NCBI RefSeq assembly: GCF_040419245.1
Contig: NZ_JAZHOH010000001.1
Coordinates: 620,001 to 684,000 of the forward strand
Origin: Ewingella sp. CoE-038-23
Lineage (GTDB): Bacteria > Pseudomonadota > Gammaproteobacteria > Enterobacterales > Enterobacteriaceae
Reading direction: 5' to 3'
Length of the DNA: 64,000 nt
Program-made: the position numbers and the translations under genes
Notes under the pieces: model-generated
Database searches by the model: none
What the model saw: the letters and a program-made list of their open reading frames with translations, nothing else
Told to the model about the DNA's origin: nothing
Part shown: in pieces, positions 28,949 to 39,278 of the stretch
Position numbering within the stretch: position 1 is the first letter of the stretch
Layout of the letters: each line of letters begins with the position of its first letter

Positions 28949-29605
28949 TTACTGCGGATTGCCGTGCAGCAGGGCGGAGACGCCTTGGCGGTAACGTTGT
29001 TCCAGCGTTTCGCGGCTGGTGGAGGTCACTTCGAGGTCGCGCAGACGCCCGTCTTGAATGCCGTAAACCCAGCCGTGCAGCGAGACTTTTTGTCCGCGCT
29101 TCCACGCGGTCTGCATCACCGTTGAGTGGCCGAGGTTGTAAATCTGTTCCACCACGTTCAGCTCGCACAGCTTGTTCAGACGCTGGTCTGGGGAGAGCTC
29201 GCCGAGCAGTGAACTGTGTTTGTACCAGATGTCGCGAATATGCAGCAGCCAGTTGTTGATAAGCCCCAACTCAGGATTCTCCACCGCCGCCTGAACACCG
29301 CCACAGCCGTAGTGCCCACAGATAATCACGTGCTCGACTTCCAGCACGTCGATGGCGTACTGCACCACGGACAGGCAGTTAAGGTCGGTATGGATAACCA
29401 GATTGGCGACGTTGCGGTGAACGAAGAGTTCACCCGGCTCAAGCCCGGTCAGTTGTTCGGCAGGCACGCGGCTGTCTGAGCAGCCAATCCATAGAAAGCG
29501 GGGTTTTTGCGATTCGGAAAGACGTTCGAAGAAGCCTGGATCTTCTTCCACCATGGTTTTTGACCAAAGGGCGTTATTATTTTTAAGTGTTTCAATGTCA
29601 TTCAT
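28949..29605 (-). CDS. can: Beta-class carbonic anhydrase Can
   Basis: Can hydrates CO2 to bicarbonate in the cytoplasm, supplying carboxylases in air. The 218-residue beta-class enzyme shows the zinc ligands Cys42 and Asp44 (CSDSR), His98 and Cys101 (CGHYGCGG). The ATG at 29605 gives [16 protein letters not shown], which matches E. coli Can. A longer in-frame start (29659) would run into the promoter region shared with yadG. It is divergent from yadG and convergent with hpt, as in E. coli. Confidence 0.97.
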   Translation of the reverse strand: MNDIETLKNNNALWSKTMVEEDPGFFERLSESQKPRFLWIGCSDSRVPAEQLTGLEPGELFVHRNVANLVIHTDLNCLSVVQYAIDVLEVEHVIICGHYGCGGVQAAVENPELGLINNWLLHIRDIWYKHSSLLGELSPDQRLNKLCELNVVEQIYNLGHSTVMQTAWKRGQKVSLHGWVYGIQDGRLRDLEVTSTSRETLEQRYRQGVSALLHGNPQ

Positions 29606-29753
29606 GGACGTTAATAGCCTGTAACCGATCAACTGCGATGGGTTAATATAGGGCAACACTCCGCTATTTCATATCGATTCAGCATCCCATTAAGCAACAA
29701 ATCATAACGCCAGAATTTATAACAAGGTTCTCTACACAAGGTAAGCTCCACTT

Positions 29754-30677
29754 ATGACATACGCATTGGAACTGGAGAAGTTAACCAAGACTTACGCCGG
29801 TGGCGTGCAGGCTCTACGCGGCATCGACCTCAAGGTAGAAGCAGGTGATTTCTACGCGCTGCTCGGGCCAAACGGTGCCGGTAAATCGACCACCATTGGC
29901 ATCATCAGCTCGCTGGTGAATAAATCTGCCGGTAAGGTTCGAGTCTTTGGTTACGACATCGATAAGGATATCGTCAACGCCAAGCGCCAGCTCGGGCTGG
30001 TGCCGCAGGAGTTCAACTTCAACCCGTTTGAAACCGTCATGCAAGTGGTGGTCAATCAGGCCGGTTACTACGGCGTTCCGCGCCCGCTGGCTTTACAGCG
30101 CGCTGAAAAATACCTAACCCAGCTGGACCTGTGGGGCAAGCGCAACGAGCGTTCCCGCATGCTGTCGGGGGGGATGAAGCGCCGCCTGATGATTGCCCGC
30201 GCGCTGATGCACGAGCCGAAGCTGCTGATCCTCGATGAACCAACCGCCGGGGTGGATATCGAGCTGCGCCGTTCCATGTGGGGCTTCCTTAAAGAGCTTA
30301 ACGCCCAGGGGACCACCATCATCCTGACCACCCACTATCTGGAAGAAGCGGAGATGCTGTGCCGTAATATCGGCATTATTCAGGGCGGCCAGCTGGTGGA
30401 AAACACCAGCATGAAAGAGCTGCTGTCGAAGCTGAAATCTGAAACCTTCATTCTCGACTTGGCACCGAAAAGTAATCTGCCGCAGCTGGAAGGCTATCGC
30501 CACAAGCTGACGGATACCTCGACGCTGGAAGTGGAAGTGATGCGCGAGCAGGGGCTGAACTCGCTGTTTAGCCAACTGAGCAATCAGGGCGTGCAGGTGT
30601 TGAGTATGCGTAACAAGGCTAACCGTTTGGAAGAGCTGTTTGTCACCTTGGTGAACGGCAGTGAGGAATCGAAATAA
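29754..30677 (+). CDS. yadG: ABC exporter ATPase YadG
   Basis: YadG is the nucleotide-binding subunit of an ABC-2 exporter whose substrate is not established. The 307-residue protein has Walker A GPNGAGKST, the signature LSGGMKRRLMIARALMHEP, Walker B LLILDEPTAGVD and the switch His in TTHYLEEAE. A C-terminal extension of about 80 residues follows the ATPase core. Its stop overlaps the yadH start by one base (TAATG), so the two are translationally coupled and form one transporter. Confidence 0.96.
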   Translation: MTYALELEKLTKTYAGGVQALRGIDLKVEAGDFYALLGPNGAGKSTTIGIISSLVNKSAGKVRVFGYDIDKDIVNAKRQLGLVPQEFNFNPFETVMQVVVNQAGYYGVPRPLALQRAEKYLTQLDLWGKRNERSRMLSGGMKRRLMIARALMHEPKLLILDEPTAGVDIELRRSMWGFLKELNAQGTTIILTTHYLEEAEMLCRNIGIIQGGQLVENTSMKELLSKLKSETFILDLAPKSNLPQLEGYRHKLTDTSTLEVEVMREQGLNSLFSQLSNQGVQVLSMRNKANRLEELFVTLVNGSEESK

Positions 30678-31447
30678 TGTCGCAATTGTATTGGGTTGCA
30701 CTCAAAAGTATCTGGCTAAAAGAGATTAACCGTTTCGGGCGTATCTGGATCCAGACGCTGGTTCCGCCAGTGATCACCATGACGCTGTACTTCATCATTT
30801 TCGGTAATTTGATCGGTTCGCAGATTGGCCAAATGCATGGTTTCACCTACATGCAGTTCATCGTGCCGGGCCTGATCATGATGGCGGTGATCACTAACTC
30901 CTACGCTAACGTGGCATCCTCTTTCTTTAGCGCCAAGTTCCAGCGCAATATTGAAGAGCTGCTGGTGGCCCCTGTGCCAACGCACGTGGTGATTGCCGGT
31001 TATGTCGGCGGCGGCGTGGCGCGTGGTATCTGCGTGGGGATTTTGGTCACCGCGATTTCACTGTTCTTCGTGCCGCTGGTGATCCACTCATGGTGGGTTA
31101 TCGCGCTGACTCTGCTGCTGACGGCGATCCTGTTCTCCCTCGGCGGCCTGCTCAACGCAGTATTTGCCACCACCTTTGATGACATCAGCCTGATCCCAAC
31201 CTTCGTGTTGACCCCGCTGACCTATCTGGGCGGCGTGTTCTACTCGCTGACGCTGCTGCCGCCAATCTGGCAGGCGGTTTCTAAGCTCAACCCAATTGTC
31301 TATATGATCAGCGGCTTCCGCTACGGCTTCTTGGGGATCACCGATGTTCCGTTGGTGTTCACCATGGGCGTGTTGGTGGCGTTTATTGCAGTGTTTTACT
31401 TGCTGGCTTGGTACTTGATTGAGCGTGGCCGCGGCTTGCGTAGCTAA
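30677..31447 (+). CDS. yadH: ABC-2 type exporter permease YadH
   Basis: YadH is the membrane subunit that pairs with YadG. The 256-residue protein has six predicted helices (for example VPPVITMTLYFIIFGNLIG and IVPGLIMMAVITNSYANVAS) and the ABC-2 signature near LIPTFVLTPLTYLGGVFYSL and LNPIVYMISGFRYGFLG. The family includes polysaccharide and drug exporters, so the substrate cannot be read from the sequence. A strong terminator follows. Confidence 0.95.
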   Translation: MSQLYWVALKSIWLKEINRFGRIWIQTLVPPVITMTLYFIIFGNLIGSQIGQMHGFTYMQFIVPGLIMMAVITNSYANVASSFFSAKFQRNIEELLVAPVPTHVVIAGYVGGGVARGICVGILVTAISLFFVPLVIHSWWVIALTLLLTAILFSLGGLLNAVFATTFDDISLIPTFVLTPLTYLGGVFYSLTLLPPIWQAVSKLNPIVYMISGFRYGFLGITDVPLVFTMGVLVAFIAVFYLLAWYLIERGRGLRS

Positions 31448-31500
31448 TCCACGTCATCCTTTGCGCTGTCTCGGCGTTGGCTGCATGGCAATTTAAAAAT

Positions 31501-31536
31501 AAAAAAAACGGGGCCAGTCAGTGGCCCCGTTTTTTT
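31501..31536. terminator. Bidirectional terminator between yadH and panD
   Basis: ACGGGGCCA, a 5-nt loop and TGGCCCCGT are flanked by long A and T runs. The hairpin serves the convergent yadGH and panD transcripts. Confidence 0.92.
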
Positions 31537-31551
31537 ATGCCTGAATCAAGG

Positions 31552-31932
31552 TTATGCCACTTGAACAGGTACCGCCTTGGCGGTGCGTTTCAGTTGGTTT
31601 TCACCTTCGAAATAGGCGACTTTCGGCTGGTGCTTGCGGGCTTCGGCGTCTGACATCTGCACGTAAGAACAGATGATCAGCAGGTCGCCGACGCAGGCGC
31701 AGCGCGCTGCCGCGCCGTTCACCGATATAATCCGTGAGCCGCGTTCAGCTGCGATAGCATAGGTCGAAAAACGCTGACCGTTATCAACGTTATAAATGTC
31801 GATGGCTTCGTATTCCAGAATCCCTGACGCGTCGAGGAAGTCTTGATCGATGGCGCAGGAGCCTTCGTAGTGCAAATCAGCCTGAGTCACGTGAACTCGA
31901 TGCAGTTTGCCTTGGAGCATAGTACGTACCAT
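31552..31932 (-). CDS. panD: Aspartate 1-decarboxylase proenzyme
   Basis: PanD makes beta-alanine from aspartate for pantothenate synthesis. The 126-residue proenzyme cleaves between Gly24 and Ser25, visible in [14 protein letters not shown], which gives the pyruvoyl cofactor. The block [21 protein letters not shown] is family-specific, and the length equals E. coli. E. coli places yadD between panD and panC; here only a 141-bp gap separates them and no gene is seen in it. Confidence 0.98.
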   Translation of the reverse strand: MVRTMLQGKLHRVHVTQADLHYEGSCAIDQDFLDASGILEYEAIDIYNVDNGQRFSTYAIAAERGSRIISVNGAAARCACVGDLLIICSYVQMSDAEARKHQPKVAYFEGENQLKRTAKAVPVQVA

Positions 31933-32073
31933 GTAGGTGACCCTTCATTTACCTTTAACTTTCACACTGTTGCTTCATTGCGACAGCGGGAAGGCTTGGG
32001 ATAACAAATTGATGAAATACAAAAAATCCGATACCCAGATCGACCACATCTTTGCCGATTTAGTACCCGTTGT

Positions 32074-32928
32074 CTACTGCGTCAAATCAACCTGCTGATT
32101 ATCAATCAGTCGCGCTTTACCCAGCCACGCCGCCATCAGAATCACGGCCGACGTGCTATCCACATTCAGCTCTTGCAGGGTCTTGGCGTCGCGAATAAAC
32201 AGCTCGTCAGGGGTGAAGCCGGCGTCGCGTAGCTGCTGCGCCGTCTCTTCCAGCATCTCTTCGACGTGGCGCTCGCCTTGGCTCAGGCGCTTGGCCAGCT
32301 GGTTCATGATTTTCGCCAGCTCAGGCGCGGTTTTGCGCTCGTCGTGAGTGAGATAACCGTTGCGCGAACTCAGTGCCAAACCGTCTTTGGCGCGCACGGT
32401 CGGCACACCGATAATCTCGATGTCATAACCCATGTCTTCCACCAGCGTGCGGATCAGCGCCAACTGCTGGAAGTCTTTTTGGCCGAAGCAGGCGACGTCA
32501 GGCTGCACCAGATTGAACAGCTTGCTGACGATGGTCGACACGCCGCGAAAATGCCCCGGACGGCTCGCGCCCTCCAGAATGGTGGAGATAACCGGCACGT
32601 CGACCTGAGTCTGGGTGGCCAAGCCTTTCGGATAGATATCCGCCGGCGACGGCGCGAAAACTAAGTCCACGCCGCGTTTGTTCAGCTTCTCGCAGTCTTC
32701 CTGCAAGGTGCGCGGGTAGCGTTCTAAATCGTCAGGGCGCTCGAACTGCATCGGGTTAACAAAGATACTTACTACCACCACGTCGCCCCGGGCTTTGGCT
32801 TCTTCCACCAGGGTCATGTGACCTTCATGCAGGTTGCCCATGGTGGGAACCAGTGCGATACGTTTGTTGTTCTGGCGGTAAAAACGAATTTCACGGCGCA
32901 GCAGCGGCACATTTTCAATAATCAGCAC
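32074..32928 (-). CDS. panC: Pantothenate synthetase
   Basis: PanC joins pantoate and beta-alanine with ATP to give pantothenate, AMP and PPi. The 284-residue protein shows the nucleotidyl-transferase motif [15 protein letters not shown] (HxGH type), [20 protein letters not shown], and the pantoate site FGQKDFQQL followed by LSSRNGYL. It lies 14 bp after panB in one transcript. panD, one step away in the path, is immediately downstream. Confidence 0.98.
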   Translation of the reverse strand: MLIIENVPLLRREIRFYRQNNKRIALVPTMGNLHEGHMTLVEEAKARGDVVVVSIFVNPMQFERPDDLERYPRTLQEDCEKLNKRGVDLVFAPSPADIYPKGLATQTQVDVPVISTILEGASRPGHFRGVSTIVSKLFNLVQPDVACFGQKDFQQLALIRTLVEDMGYDIEIIGVPTVRAKDGLALSSRNGYLTHDERKTAPELAKIMNQLAKRLSQGERHVEEMLEETAQQLRDAGFTPDELFIRDAKTLQELNVDSTSAVILMAAWLGKARLIDNQQVDLTQ

Positions 32929-32942
32929 GTCGATAACCCTTC

Positions 32943-33737
32943 TTATTTAAAACTGTGTTCTTCGCCCGGATAGACACCCTGAGCAACTTGTTCAACATAC
33001 AGGCGCACCGCGCCGCGAATGTCGCCAGCCTCGGTGAGGAAGTCTTTGGCGAACTTCGGCGTGTGGCCGCCGGTGATGCCAAAGGCGTCGTGCATCACCA
33101 GAATCTGGCCGTCGGTCACGTTGCCCGCGCCGATACCAATCACCGGAATGGCAAGCTCTTCGGTCACGCGCTTCGCCAGCTCGACCGGCACGCACTCCAG
33201 CACCATCAGCTGTGCTCCGGCTTCTTCGAGTGCCAGCGCATCTTTCACCAGCTGGTTAGCCGCCACTTCGTCACGGCCCTGCACTTTATAGCCGCCGAAC
33301 ACGTTGACCGACTGCGGCGTTAAGCCCAAATGACCACAAACCGGCACCGCGCGCTCGGTGAGCATTTTCACCGTTTCACACAGCCAGCTTCCGCCTTCTA
33401 ACTTCACCATATTGGCCCCGGCGCGCATCAGCACGGCCGCGCTGGCGAAGGTCTGCTCTGGGGTGGCATAGCTCATAAAAGGCAGGTCAGACAGCAGCAG
33501 CGCCTTGGGCGCACCGCGACGCACGCAGCGCGTGTGATAGGCAATCTCTTCGACAGTGACTGGCAGGGTAGAGTCATGGCCCTGCACCACCATGCCGAGG
33601 GAATCACCAATCAGCATCACGGGGATACCCTGCTCGGCGAACAACTGCGCGAAGCTGGCATCGTAGGCGGTAATGGTCGCAAACTTGTGGTTCTCTTGCT
33701 TCCACTGGCGTAACTGGCTGAGGGTTGTAGCTTTCAT
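32943..33737 (-). CDS. panB: 3-methyl-2-oxobutanoate hydroxymethyltransferase
   Basis: PanB adds a hydroxymethyl group from methylene-tetrahydrofolate to 2-oxoisovalerate, the first committed step to pantothenate. The 264-residue TIM-barrel protein shows [19 protein letters not shown], the metal-binding [19 protein letters not shown], and [22 protein letters not shown]. It heads panBC and is divergent from qseB. The ATG follows AGGAAGATCTC on the minus strand. Confidence 0.98.
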   Translation of the reverse strand: MKATTLSQLRQWKQENHKFATITAYDASFAQLFAEQGIPVMLIGDSLGMVVQGHDSTLPVTVEEIAYHTRCVRRGAPKALLLSDLPFMSYATPEQTFASAAVLMRAGANMVKLEGGSWLCETVKMLTERAVPVCGHLGLTPQSVNVFGGYKVQGRDEVAANQLVKDALALEEAGAQLMVLECVPVELAKRVTEELAIPVIGIGAGNVTDGQILVMHDAFGITGGHTPKFAKDFLTEAGDIRGAVRLYVEQVAQGVYPGEEHSFK

Positions 33738-33839
33738 GAGATCTTCCTATGAACAATTCATTCGGTGAATATCTTGCCGACATTCTACTGTATGACCGAA
33801 TAAGCAGGTAGTGAAGTTCCTGCTCAGGGCACGGAACAT

Positions 33840-33872
33840 CTTAAGAACTGCTTAAGGTGGTTGACGTATAAT
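33840..33872 (+). promoter_or_regulatory. qseB promoter with PmrA/QseB-type direct repeat
   Basis: Two CTTAAG half-sites (33840-33845 and 33851-33856) lie 11 bp apart, matching the CTTAA direct repeat bound by PmrA/BasR and QseB. A perfect -10, TATAAT, lies at 33867-33872, so the repeat covers the -35 position as at activated OmpR-family promoters. This suggests autoregulation of qseBC. Confidence 0.75.
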
Positions 33873-33911
33873 CAAAGAGTGGAGATTTCGGGCGAATATT
33901 AAGGAAGAGCA

Positions 33912-34586
33912 ATGCGCATTTTACTGATTGAAGACGACAACATGATTGGCGATGGTATCAAGGCCGGGTTGGGCAAGCTGGGGTTTACGCTGGACTGGTT
34001 TACCGACGGTAAAATGGGCAAAGCGGCGCTCGACAGCGCGCCTTATGACGCAGTGATTCTGGACCTGAGCCTGCCGGGCCTCGATGGTATGCAGCTTTTA
34101 CGGGAATGGCGGCGCGAGGGCAAAGACACGCCGGTGCTGATCCTTACGGCGCGTGACGCACTGGAACAGCGGGTGAGTGGCCTACAGGCCGGCGCCGATG
34201 ACTATCTGTGCAAACCTTTTGCGCTGGTGGAGGTCGCGGCGCGGCTTCAGGCACTGATCCGCCGTCGCCACGGGCAAATCACCTCCATTGTTACCCACGG
34301 CAGTTTACACTTCGACCCTGCCTCTCGCAGCGCGACGCTAAATGGCGAAGTCGTGGTGCTCACCCAGCGCGAAATCACCGTCATGGAGCTGTTTCTCAAC
34401 AACAAAGGCCGGGTTCTGCCTCGCCCGCTGATTCAGGAAAAGCTCTACAGCTGGGACGATGAGGTCAGCAGCAACGCGGTTGAAGTGCATATTCACCACT
34501 TGAGGAAGAAGCTCGGCAACGGCTTTATCCGCACCGTCCACGGCGTGGGCTACACCCTGGGCGATGCCACGGAGGAGGGCCAGTGA
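33912..34586 (+). CDS. qseB: Two-component response regulator QseB
   Basis: QseB is an OmpR/PhoB-family response regulator. The 224-residue protein has a receiver domain with the phosphoacceptor Asp51 ([10 protein letters not shown]), acidic pair EDD near residue 7 and the Lys switch in LCKPFAL. A winged-helix output domain ends [20 protein letters not shown] then [11 protein letters not shown]. The sequence is nearer to QseB than to BasR/PmrA. It overlaps qseC by 4 bases. In E. coli these genes lie at another place (near ygiV); here they stand between panB and folK, replacing the E. coli fimbrial cluster. Confidence 0.88.
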   Translation: MRILLIEDDNMIGDGIKAGLGKLGFTLDWFTDGKMGKAALDSAPYDAVILDLSLPGLDGMQLLREWRREGKDTPVLILTARDALEQRVSGLQAGADDYLCKPFALVEVAARLQALIRRRHGQITSIVTHGSLHFDPASRSATLNGEVVVLTQREITVMELFLNNKGRVLPRPLIQEKLYSWDDEVSSNAVEVHIHHLRKKLGNGFIRTVHGVGYTLGDATEEGQ

Positions 34587-35950
34587 GAGCAAGATTTGCG
34601 CGTCTCAGTTTGCGGCTGCGGCTGATTTTATTGTTCGGCCTTTTGGCGCTGCTCACTTGGCTGGCCGCCTCGGTTATCGCCTGGCAGCAGACTCGCCACA
34701 ACATTAATGAAGTGTTCGACACCCAGCAGATACTGTTCGCCAAACGGCTGGCAGGGGCGGGGCTGGCGGAGATGATGGCGGTGGAGCACGACGTGCGCCT
34801 GCCGGAAACCAAGAAAATCCTGCATAAAGGCAATCGCGGCCATACCGATGATGACGCGCTGACCTTCGCCATTTTTGATCGTCAGGGCAAGATGCTGCTC
34901 AACGATGGCGAGAACGGCAAGCATATCCGCTTTGACAGCAGTACGCAGGGGTTCACCGACAGCCAGCTGGAAGGGGATGACGACGCGTGGCGACTGCTGT
35001 GGCTGACCACCGCCGACGGGCAGTTCCGCGTGGTGGTCGGGCAAGAATATGACTATCGCAACGATCTGGCGTGGACGCTGGTCAGCGGGCAGTTAATGCC
35101 GTGGCTGGCGAGCTTGCCTATCCTGCTTCTCGCGATGATCCTGCTGATCACTCGCGAGCTAAAACCTTTGCGCCGGGTGGCGGACGATCTTCATCGCCGC
35201 GCGCCTGACGACGCTGCGCCCATCTCCACCCAGCAGGTTCCCTCCGAGGTTTTGCCTCTGGTGACATCCCTTAACTCGCTGTTTAGCCGCACCGGCGAGC
35301 TGCTGGTGCGCGAGCGCCGCTTCACCTCCGATGCCGCCCATGAGCTGCGCAGCCCGCTGGCGGCGCTGCGCGTTCAAACCGAAGTGGTGCAGCTTTCCGG
35401 CGATGACGCCAGCGCGCGGGAACATGCACTGGGGAATCTCACTACCAGCATTGATCGCGCCACGCGGCTGGTGGATCAACTTCTGACCCTGTCGCGGCTG
35501 GAGTCTTTTGACGGTTTAGAGGAGCTTGAGCCTATCAGCTGGGCCAGCCTGCTGATGCAGGTGATGGGTGAGCAGGACGCCGCCGCGCACGCCCGCGGCA
35601 TCGCGCTGCGCTTTGAACCTCTGGGCGAACCGGCGACGATTCAGGGCCAGCCGTTGCTGCTTTCGCTGATGCTGCGCAACCTGATTGATAACGCGGTTCG
35701 CTATTCGCCGCGCGGGTCGAACGTCACGGTGTGGCTCGACGAGCAGGGGATTCGGGTTGAAGATCAGGGGCCGGGCATTGATGAAGCGCATCTGGCGAGG
35801 CTGGGGGAGAGATTCTATCGGCCGCCGGGGCAACAGCAGACCGGCAGCGGGCTGGGCGTTTCGATTGTGCAGCGTATCGCCCAGTTGCACGGCTTGCAGG
35901 TGAGTTATCGCAATCGCCAGCAGGGTGGCTTAGAAGTCGTAATCAGATAA
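34583..35950 (+). CDS. qseC: Sensor histidine kinase QseC
   Basis: QseC is an inner-membrane sensor kinase reported in E. coli to respond to autoinducer-3 and catecholamines, and to phosphorylate and dephosphorylate QseB. The 455-residue protein has two membrane segments (about residues 12-34 and 172-190) around a periplasmic sensor domain. A HAMP-like linker follows, then the His box [15 protein letters not shown] with His253, and the HATPase boxes [25 protein letters not shown] and [11 protein letters not shown]. It overlaps qseB and is presumably co-transcribed. The signal it senses here is inferred only from family. Confidence 0.9.
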   Translation: MRARFARLSLRLRLILLFGLLALLTWLAASVIAWQQTRHNINEVFDTQQILFAKRLAGAGLAEMMAVEHDVRLPETKKILHKGNRGHTDDDALTFAIFDRQGKMLLNDGENGKHIRFDSSTQGFTDSQLEGDDDAWRLLWLTTADGQFRVVVGQEYDYRNDLAWTLVSGQLMPWLASLPILLLAMILLITRELKPLRRVADDLHRRAPDDAAPISTQQVPSEVLPLVTSLNSLFSRTGELLVRERRFTSDAAHELRSPLAALRVQTEVVQLSGDDASAREHALGNLTTSIDRATRLVDQLLTLSRLESFDGLEELEPISWASLLMQVMGEQDAAAHARGIALRFEPLGEPATIQGQPLLLSLMLRNLIDNAVRYSPRGSNVTVWLDEQGIRVEDQGPGIDEAHLARLGERFYRPPGQQQTGSGLGVSIVQRIAQLHGLQVSYRNRQQGGLEVVIR

Positions 35951-35977
35951 GCAACGGCCAGATGAACTGGCCGCGAA

Positions 35978-36457
35978 TTACCAGCGTTCCAGCCCGTTCA
36001 GCGGCACGCGGGTGAGAACAGTTTGCAGAGATTCGCCGTCAGGGAACACCACGTCTGGCGCGATTTCTGCCAGCGGATAGAGCATAAACTCACGGTTTTT
36101 CATGTCGTAATGCGGCACGGTCAGACGTTCGGTGTTGATCACCCGATCGCCATACAGCAGCAGGTCTAAATCCAGCGTGCGCGGTCCCCAACGTTCCAGC
36201 TTTCGCACCCGGCCCTGATTCTGTTCAATGGCCTGAGTGCAGTCTAGCAGTTCTTCTGGCGGCAGTTCGGTATCCAGTGCCACCACGGCATTGAGGAAAT
36301 CAGGCTGATTTTGCGGGCCGAGGGGCTTGCTGCGGTAAAATGCCGAGCAGACCACCAGCTGGGTGCGGGGCATGTGCGCCAGAGCTTCCAGCGCACAGTT
36401 AACCTGGTCTACAGGCTTGGCAAGGTTACTGCCGAGCGCAATGTAGACCCGAATCAT
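35978..36457 (-). CDS. folK: 6-hydroxymethyl-7,8-dihydropterin pyrophosphokinase
   Basis: FolK transfers pyrophosphate from ATP to the pterin, preparing it for coupling to p-aminobenzoate in folate synthesis. The 159-residue protein has the family start [19 protein letters not shown], the pterin-binding region and the HPPK signature [17 protein letters not shown]. It overlaps pcnB by 4 bases, the conserved pcnB-folK operon. PanB, which needs methylene-tetrahydrofolate, is encoded nearby. Confidence 0.98.
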   Translation of the reverse strand: MIRVYIALGSNLAKPVDQVNCALEALAHMPRTQLVVCSAFYRSKPLGPQNQPDFLNAVVALDTELPPEELLDCTQAIEQNQGRVRKLERWGPRTLDLDLLLYGDRVINTERLTVPHYDMKNREFMLYPLAEIAPDVVFPDGESLQTVLTRVPLNGLERW

Positions 36458-38217
36458 TGCGCATTGTCCTTGCGCGGTGCCCGTTTGCGAGGGCGGCGCG
36501 GACGGCTACGGCGCGGTGCGGCGTCATCACCGAGCGTACCCAGCATGTTTTTCTGCGAGGCCGGTGTCGCTTCCTGGAACTCACCCCACCATTCGGTCAG
36601 GCTTTGCAGTTCGCGATGCTGCTCGACTTCGGCGCGCAGCGCCAGCAGGTCGAAGGCGGCGCGGAACTTCGGATGCTCCATCAGCTTGTGCGCACGTTTA
36701 CCCTGACGGCGAGACAGGCGCAGTTGCAGCGCCCAGATATCACGCACCAGCGTAGTAATACGTTTTGGGATCGCCAATGTGCGGCACTGCTCGTCGAGCA
36801 CGTCGTTCATCGCCAGCGAGAAGGCATCGTAATAGGTCAATCCGCCTTCCTGTGCCAGCTTCTGCGCGTGTTCAATCACCGGATACCACAGCATCGCGGC
36901 GAACAGGAACGCAGGGTTAACGCGCTGATCGTTTTGCAGACGGAAGTCGGTGTTTTTCAGCACCTGAACCAGAATGCGCTCCATCGGGCTGTCACCTTCT
37001 TCGGTGAACTGGCGTGCAATCAGCGGGAACAGCGGCTGGAACAGCTGATATTCACGCAGCTTCAGGTAGGTCTGGTAGCCGTTGCCCGCTTGCAGCAGTT
37101 TTAAAGACTCTTCGAACAGGCGCGCCGGAGGGATTTCTTGTAACAAGGTCGCCAGTCGTGGAATAGGCTGTGCGGTTTCAGGGCTGATTTTCATGTCCAG
37201 CTTGGCGGCGAAACGCACGGCGCGCAGCATACGCACCGGGTCTTCGCGGTAGCGCGTTTCTGGATCACCGATCAGGCGAATAATGCCGTTTTCAAGGTCA
37301 CGCAGGCCACCGGTGTAGTCACGCACGGTGAAGTCGGCCACGCCGTAATACAGGCTGTTGATGGTGAAGTCGCGGCGCTGGGCGTCATCTTCGATGGTGC
37401 CGAAGATGTTGTCGCGCAGCAGCATGCCGTTGACGGCCTGCTGGGAAGAGTTTTTGTCTTCCACTTCTTCTTGCTGCTCGTGATGACCACGGAAGGTGGC
37501 GACCTCAATGATTTCCGGCCCAAACATCACGTGAGCCAGACGGAAGCGACGGCCCACCAGACGGCAGTTGCGGAACAGTTTGCGTACCTGCTCAGGCGTA
37601 GCGTTGGTGGTGATGTCGAAGTCTTTCGGTTTCTTTTCCAGCAATAAATCGCGCACGCCGCCGCCAACCAGGTAGGCTTCGTAACCGGATTTATTTAAGC
37701 GATACAGCACTTTAAGGGCGTTTTCGCTGATATCACGACGAGAGATGTTGTGCTCATCGCGAGGAATAATGGTCATGGCGCGGGTTTCGCCTTCGTAATC
37801 AAAGGAGACGCGGGCTTTCTTCGCCGGCTCTTCGGTCACGTAACGTTCAACGAATGGGCGATCGCCGCGTGGCGCTTCGCTGGCTGAACGGCGATTGTCA
37901 TGATTTTCGTTCTGACGAGGGGCAGAGCGGGATGGCTGTCTCGCGCCTTGCGCAGCATTATTGCCGCGTCGATCGCCTCGATTGCCATTGTCATCCCGGC
38001 GATTACGGTTATCGCGATTGCCACTGCGTTCGCGGCGTGGGGATGACGGCGTTCTTGGGTTGCCGTCGGCAACGGAAGCAGAGTCCACGGAGGTTGGGTC
38101 GCGGCGGTCTTTATCTTCACGAAGAGGGGCTGGTTCAGGCACCGCGTTTTCTTCACGGATGACTTTGTCTTCACGAACTAGCACCTTACGGCAAAAATTG
38201 GCTACTCGGGTAAAAAT
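36454..38217 (-). CDS. pcnB: Poly(A) polymerase I, with AUU start and long Arg-rich N-terminal extension
   Basis: PcnB adds poly(A) tails to RNA 3' ends, marking them for decay and controlling plasmid antisense RNAs. The first 13 codons read (I)[12 protein letters not shown], matching the E. coli N-terminus, and begin with ATT at 38217, six bases after GAGG. E. coli pcnB is also known to start at AUU, so I choose this start over the in-frame GTG at 38184. The product would have 587 residues against about 465-472 in E. coli. The extra ~110 residues (about 18-130) are rich in Arg, Asp, Asn and Pro. The catalytic core follows: [20 protein letters not shown] with [12 protein letters not shown], and [20 protein letters not shown] basic C-terminal tail ([17 protein letters not shown]) completes it. 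Confidence 0.93.
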   Translation of the reverse strand: MFTRVANFCRKVLVREDKVIREENAVPEPAPLREDKDRRDPTSVDSASVADGNPRTPSSPRRERSGNRDNRNRRDDNGNRGDRRGNNAAQGARQPSRSAPRQNENHDNRRSASEAPRGDRPFVERYVTEEPAKKARVSFDYEGETRAMTIIPRDEHNISRRDISENALKVLYRLNKSGYEAYLVGGGVRDLLLEKKPKDFDITTNATPEQVRKLFRNCRLVGRRFRLAHVMFGPEIIEVATFRGHHEQQEEVEDKNSSQQAVNGMLLRDNIFGTIEDDAQRRDFTINSLYYGVADFTVRDYTGGLRDLENGIIRLIGDPETRYREDPVRMLRAVRFAAKLDMKISPETAQPIPRLATLLQEIPPARLFEESLKLLQAGNGYQTYLKLREYQLFQPLFPLIARQFTEEGDSPMERILVQVLKNTDFRLQNDQRVNPAFLFAAMLWYPVIEHAQKLAQEGGLTYYDAFSLAMNDVLDEQCRTLAIPKRITTLVRDIWALQLRLSRRQGKRAHKLMEHPKFRAAFDLLALRAEVEQHRELQSLTEWWGEFQEATPASQKNMLGTLGDDAAPRRSRPRRPRKRAPRKDNAQ

Positions 38218-38287
38218 GGGACACCTCGATAGTGACTGATAAAAATGACGCGACGCAAAAACAGCGGCTAATCATAGCTCACACTGG

Positions 38288-39202
38288 CTACTTTGAGAAT
38301 GCCGAAGTCAAATCTGGCGGAGCTTTCGCATGCTGACGCGGCATCTGCGCGGGGGACCAATGTTCAATCGCCCAGCGTAATAATAAATCTAATGGTAATT
38401 CCTGCCAGTTTTCCGGCAAGGTTTGACCTAAAAATTGTAACGCTTTCAACAACACGGGGCGCGGGTCGCCGGGTGGCAGGCCGGGCGCGTGATTTTGTTT
38501 GGAAAGCTTATCGCCACTCTCATTGACCGCCAGCGGCAAATGCAAATATCCCGGCTGCGGGTAGCCAAGATTCTGATAAAGCGAAATCTGCCGCACCGTT
38601 GGCTCAATTAAGTCGGCTCCGCGCACCACGTGATTGACTCCCTGATAGTGATCGTCGACCACCACGGCGAGGTTATAGGCGAACAGGCCATCTCGGCGGC
38701 GGATAATAAAATCCTCTTCGGCGAGAGTCTGGCTGGCGTGCAGTTGGCCCTGAAAATCATCGTCGAAGGCGTAAACCGGGCGCGTCTGGCGCAGGCGAAT
38801 CGCCGCATTCTCAGGCCCAAGGCCTAAGTGCTGACAGTGGCCATCATAGGTGCCGCCGAGCTGGGCGACGCGCTGGCGGGTACAGGTGCAGTAATAGCTC
38901 AGGCCATTGATGTGCAACGAGTCTAGGGCGGCGCGGTAGGCGTCATGGCGTTTCGACTGCCAAACCACTTCACCATCCCAGTGCAGGCCAAAACGTTCAA
39001 GCGTGGCAAGAATGCTGTCGGCGGAACCGGCGATTTCGCGTGGCGGGTCGAGATCGTCAATACGCACCAGCCACTGGCCCTGCGCGGCGCGGGCGTGCAA
39101 ATAGCTACCGAGGGCGGCAATCAGAGAACCAAAGTGAAGTTCACCGGAAGGTGAGGGAGCAAAGCGGCCGATGTAGGGCGACGTGGCGTGGGTATCTGAC
39201 AT
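38288..39202 (-). CDS. gluQ: Glutamyl-queuosine tRNA(Asp) synthetase
   Basis: GluQ (YadB) is a truncated glutamyl-tRNA synthetase that attaches glutamate to queuosine in the wobble base of tRNA-Asp. The 304-residue protein has the class I start [20 protein letters not shown] (HIGH equivalent HFGS), a zinc set in YYCTCTRQ to GTYDGHC, and the KMSKS-like [11 protein letters not shown]. It lacks the anticodon-binding domain, as expected. It lies 76 bp after dksA, with a hairpin between them. Confidence 0.96.
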   Translation of the reverse strand: MSDTHATSPYIGRFAPSPSGELHFGSLIAALGSYLHARAAQGQWLVRIDDLDPPREIAGSADSILATLERFGLHWDGEVVWQSKRHDAYRAALDSLHINGLSYYCTCTRQRVAQLGGTYDGHCQHLGLGPENAAIRLRQTRPVYAFDDDFQGQLHASQTLAEEDFIIRRRDGLFAYNLAVVVDDHYQGVNHVVRGADLIEPTVRQISLYQNLGYPQPGYLHLPLAVNESGDKLSKQNHAPGLPPGDPRPVLLKALQFLGQTLPENWQELPLDLLLRWAIEHWSPAQMPRQHAKAPPDLTSAFSK

Positions 39203-39243
39203 AAGAAGTTTGAAACGAAAGAGGGTGCTGCGTTGTTAAGGGA

Positions 39244-39266
39244 ACGCGGTGCGTAATGCACCGCGT
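39244..39266 (-). terminator. Hairpin between dksA and gluQ
   Basis: ACGCGGTGC and GCACCGCGT form a perfect 9-bp stem with a 5-nt loop, 13 bases after the dksA stop. On the minus strand TCCCTTAAC follows, a weak U-tract. A terminator that limits read-through into gluQ is known in this interval in Shigella, so partial termination is likely. Confidence 0.65.
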
Positions 39267-39278
39267 GGGACCCGAGAC

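Noticed and set aside
36457..37104. 215-codon plus-strand frame opposite pcnB
   Set aside because: It is antisense to the conserved pcnB core; the sense protein has all catalytic motifs.
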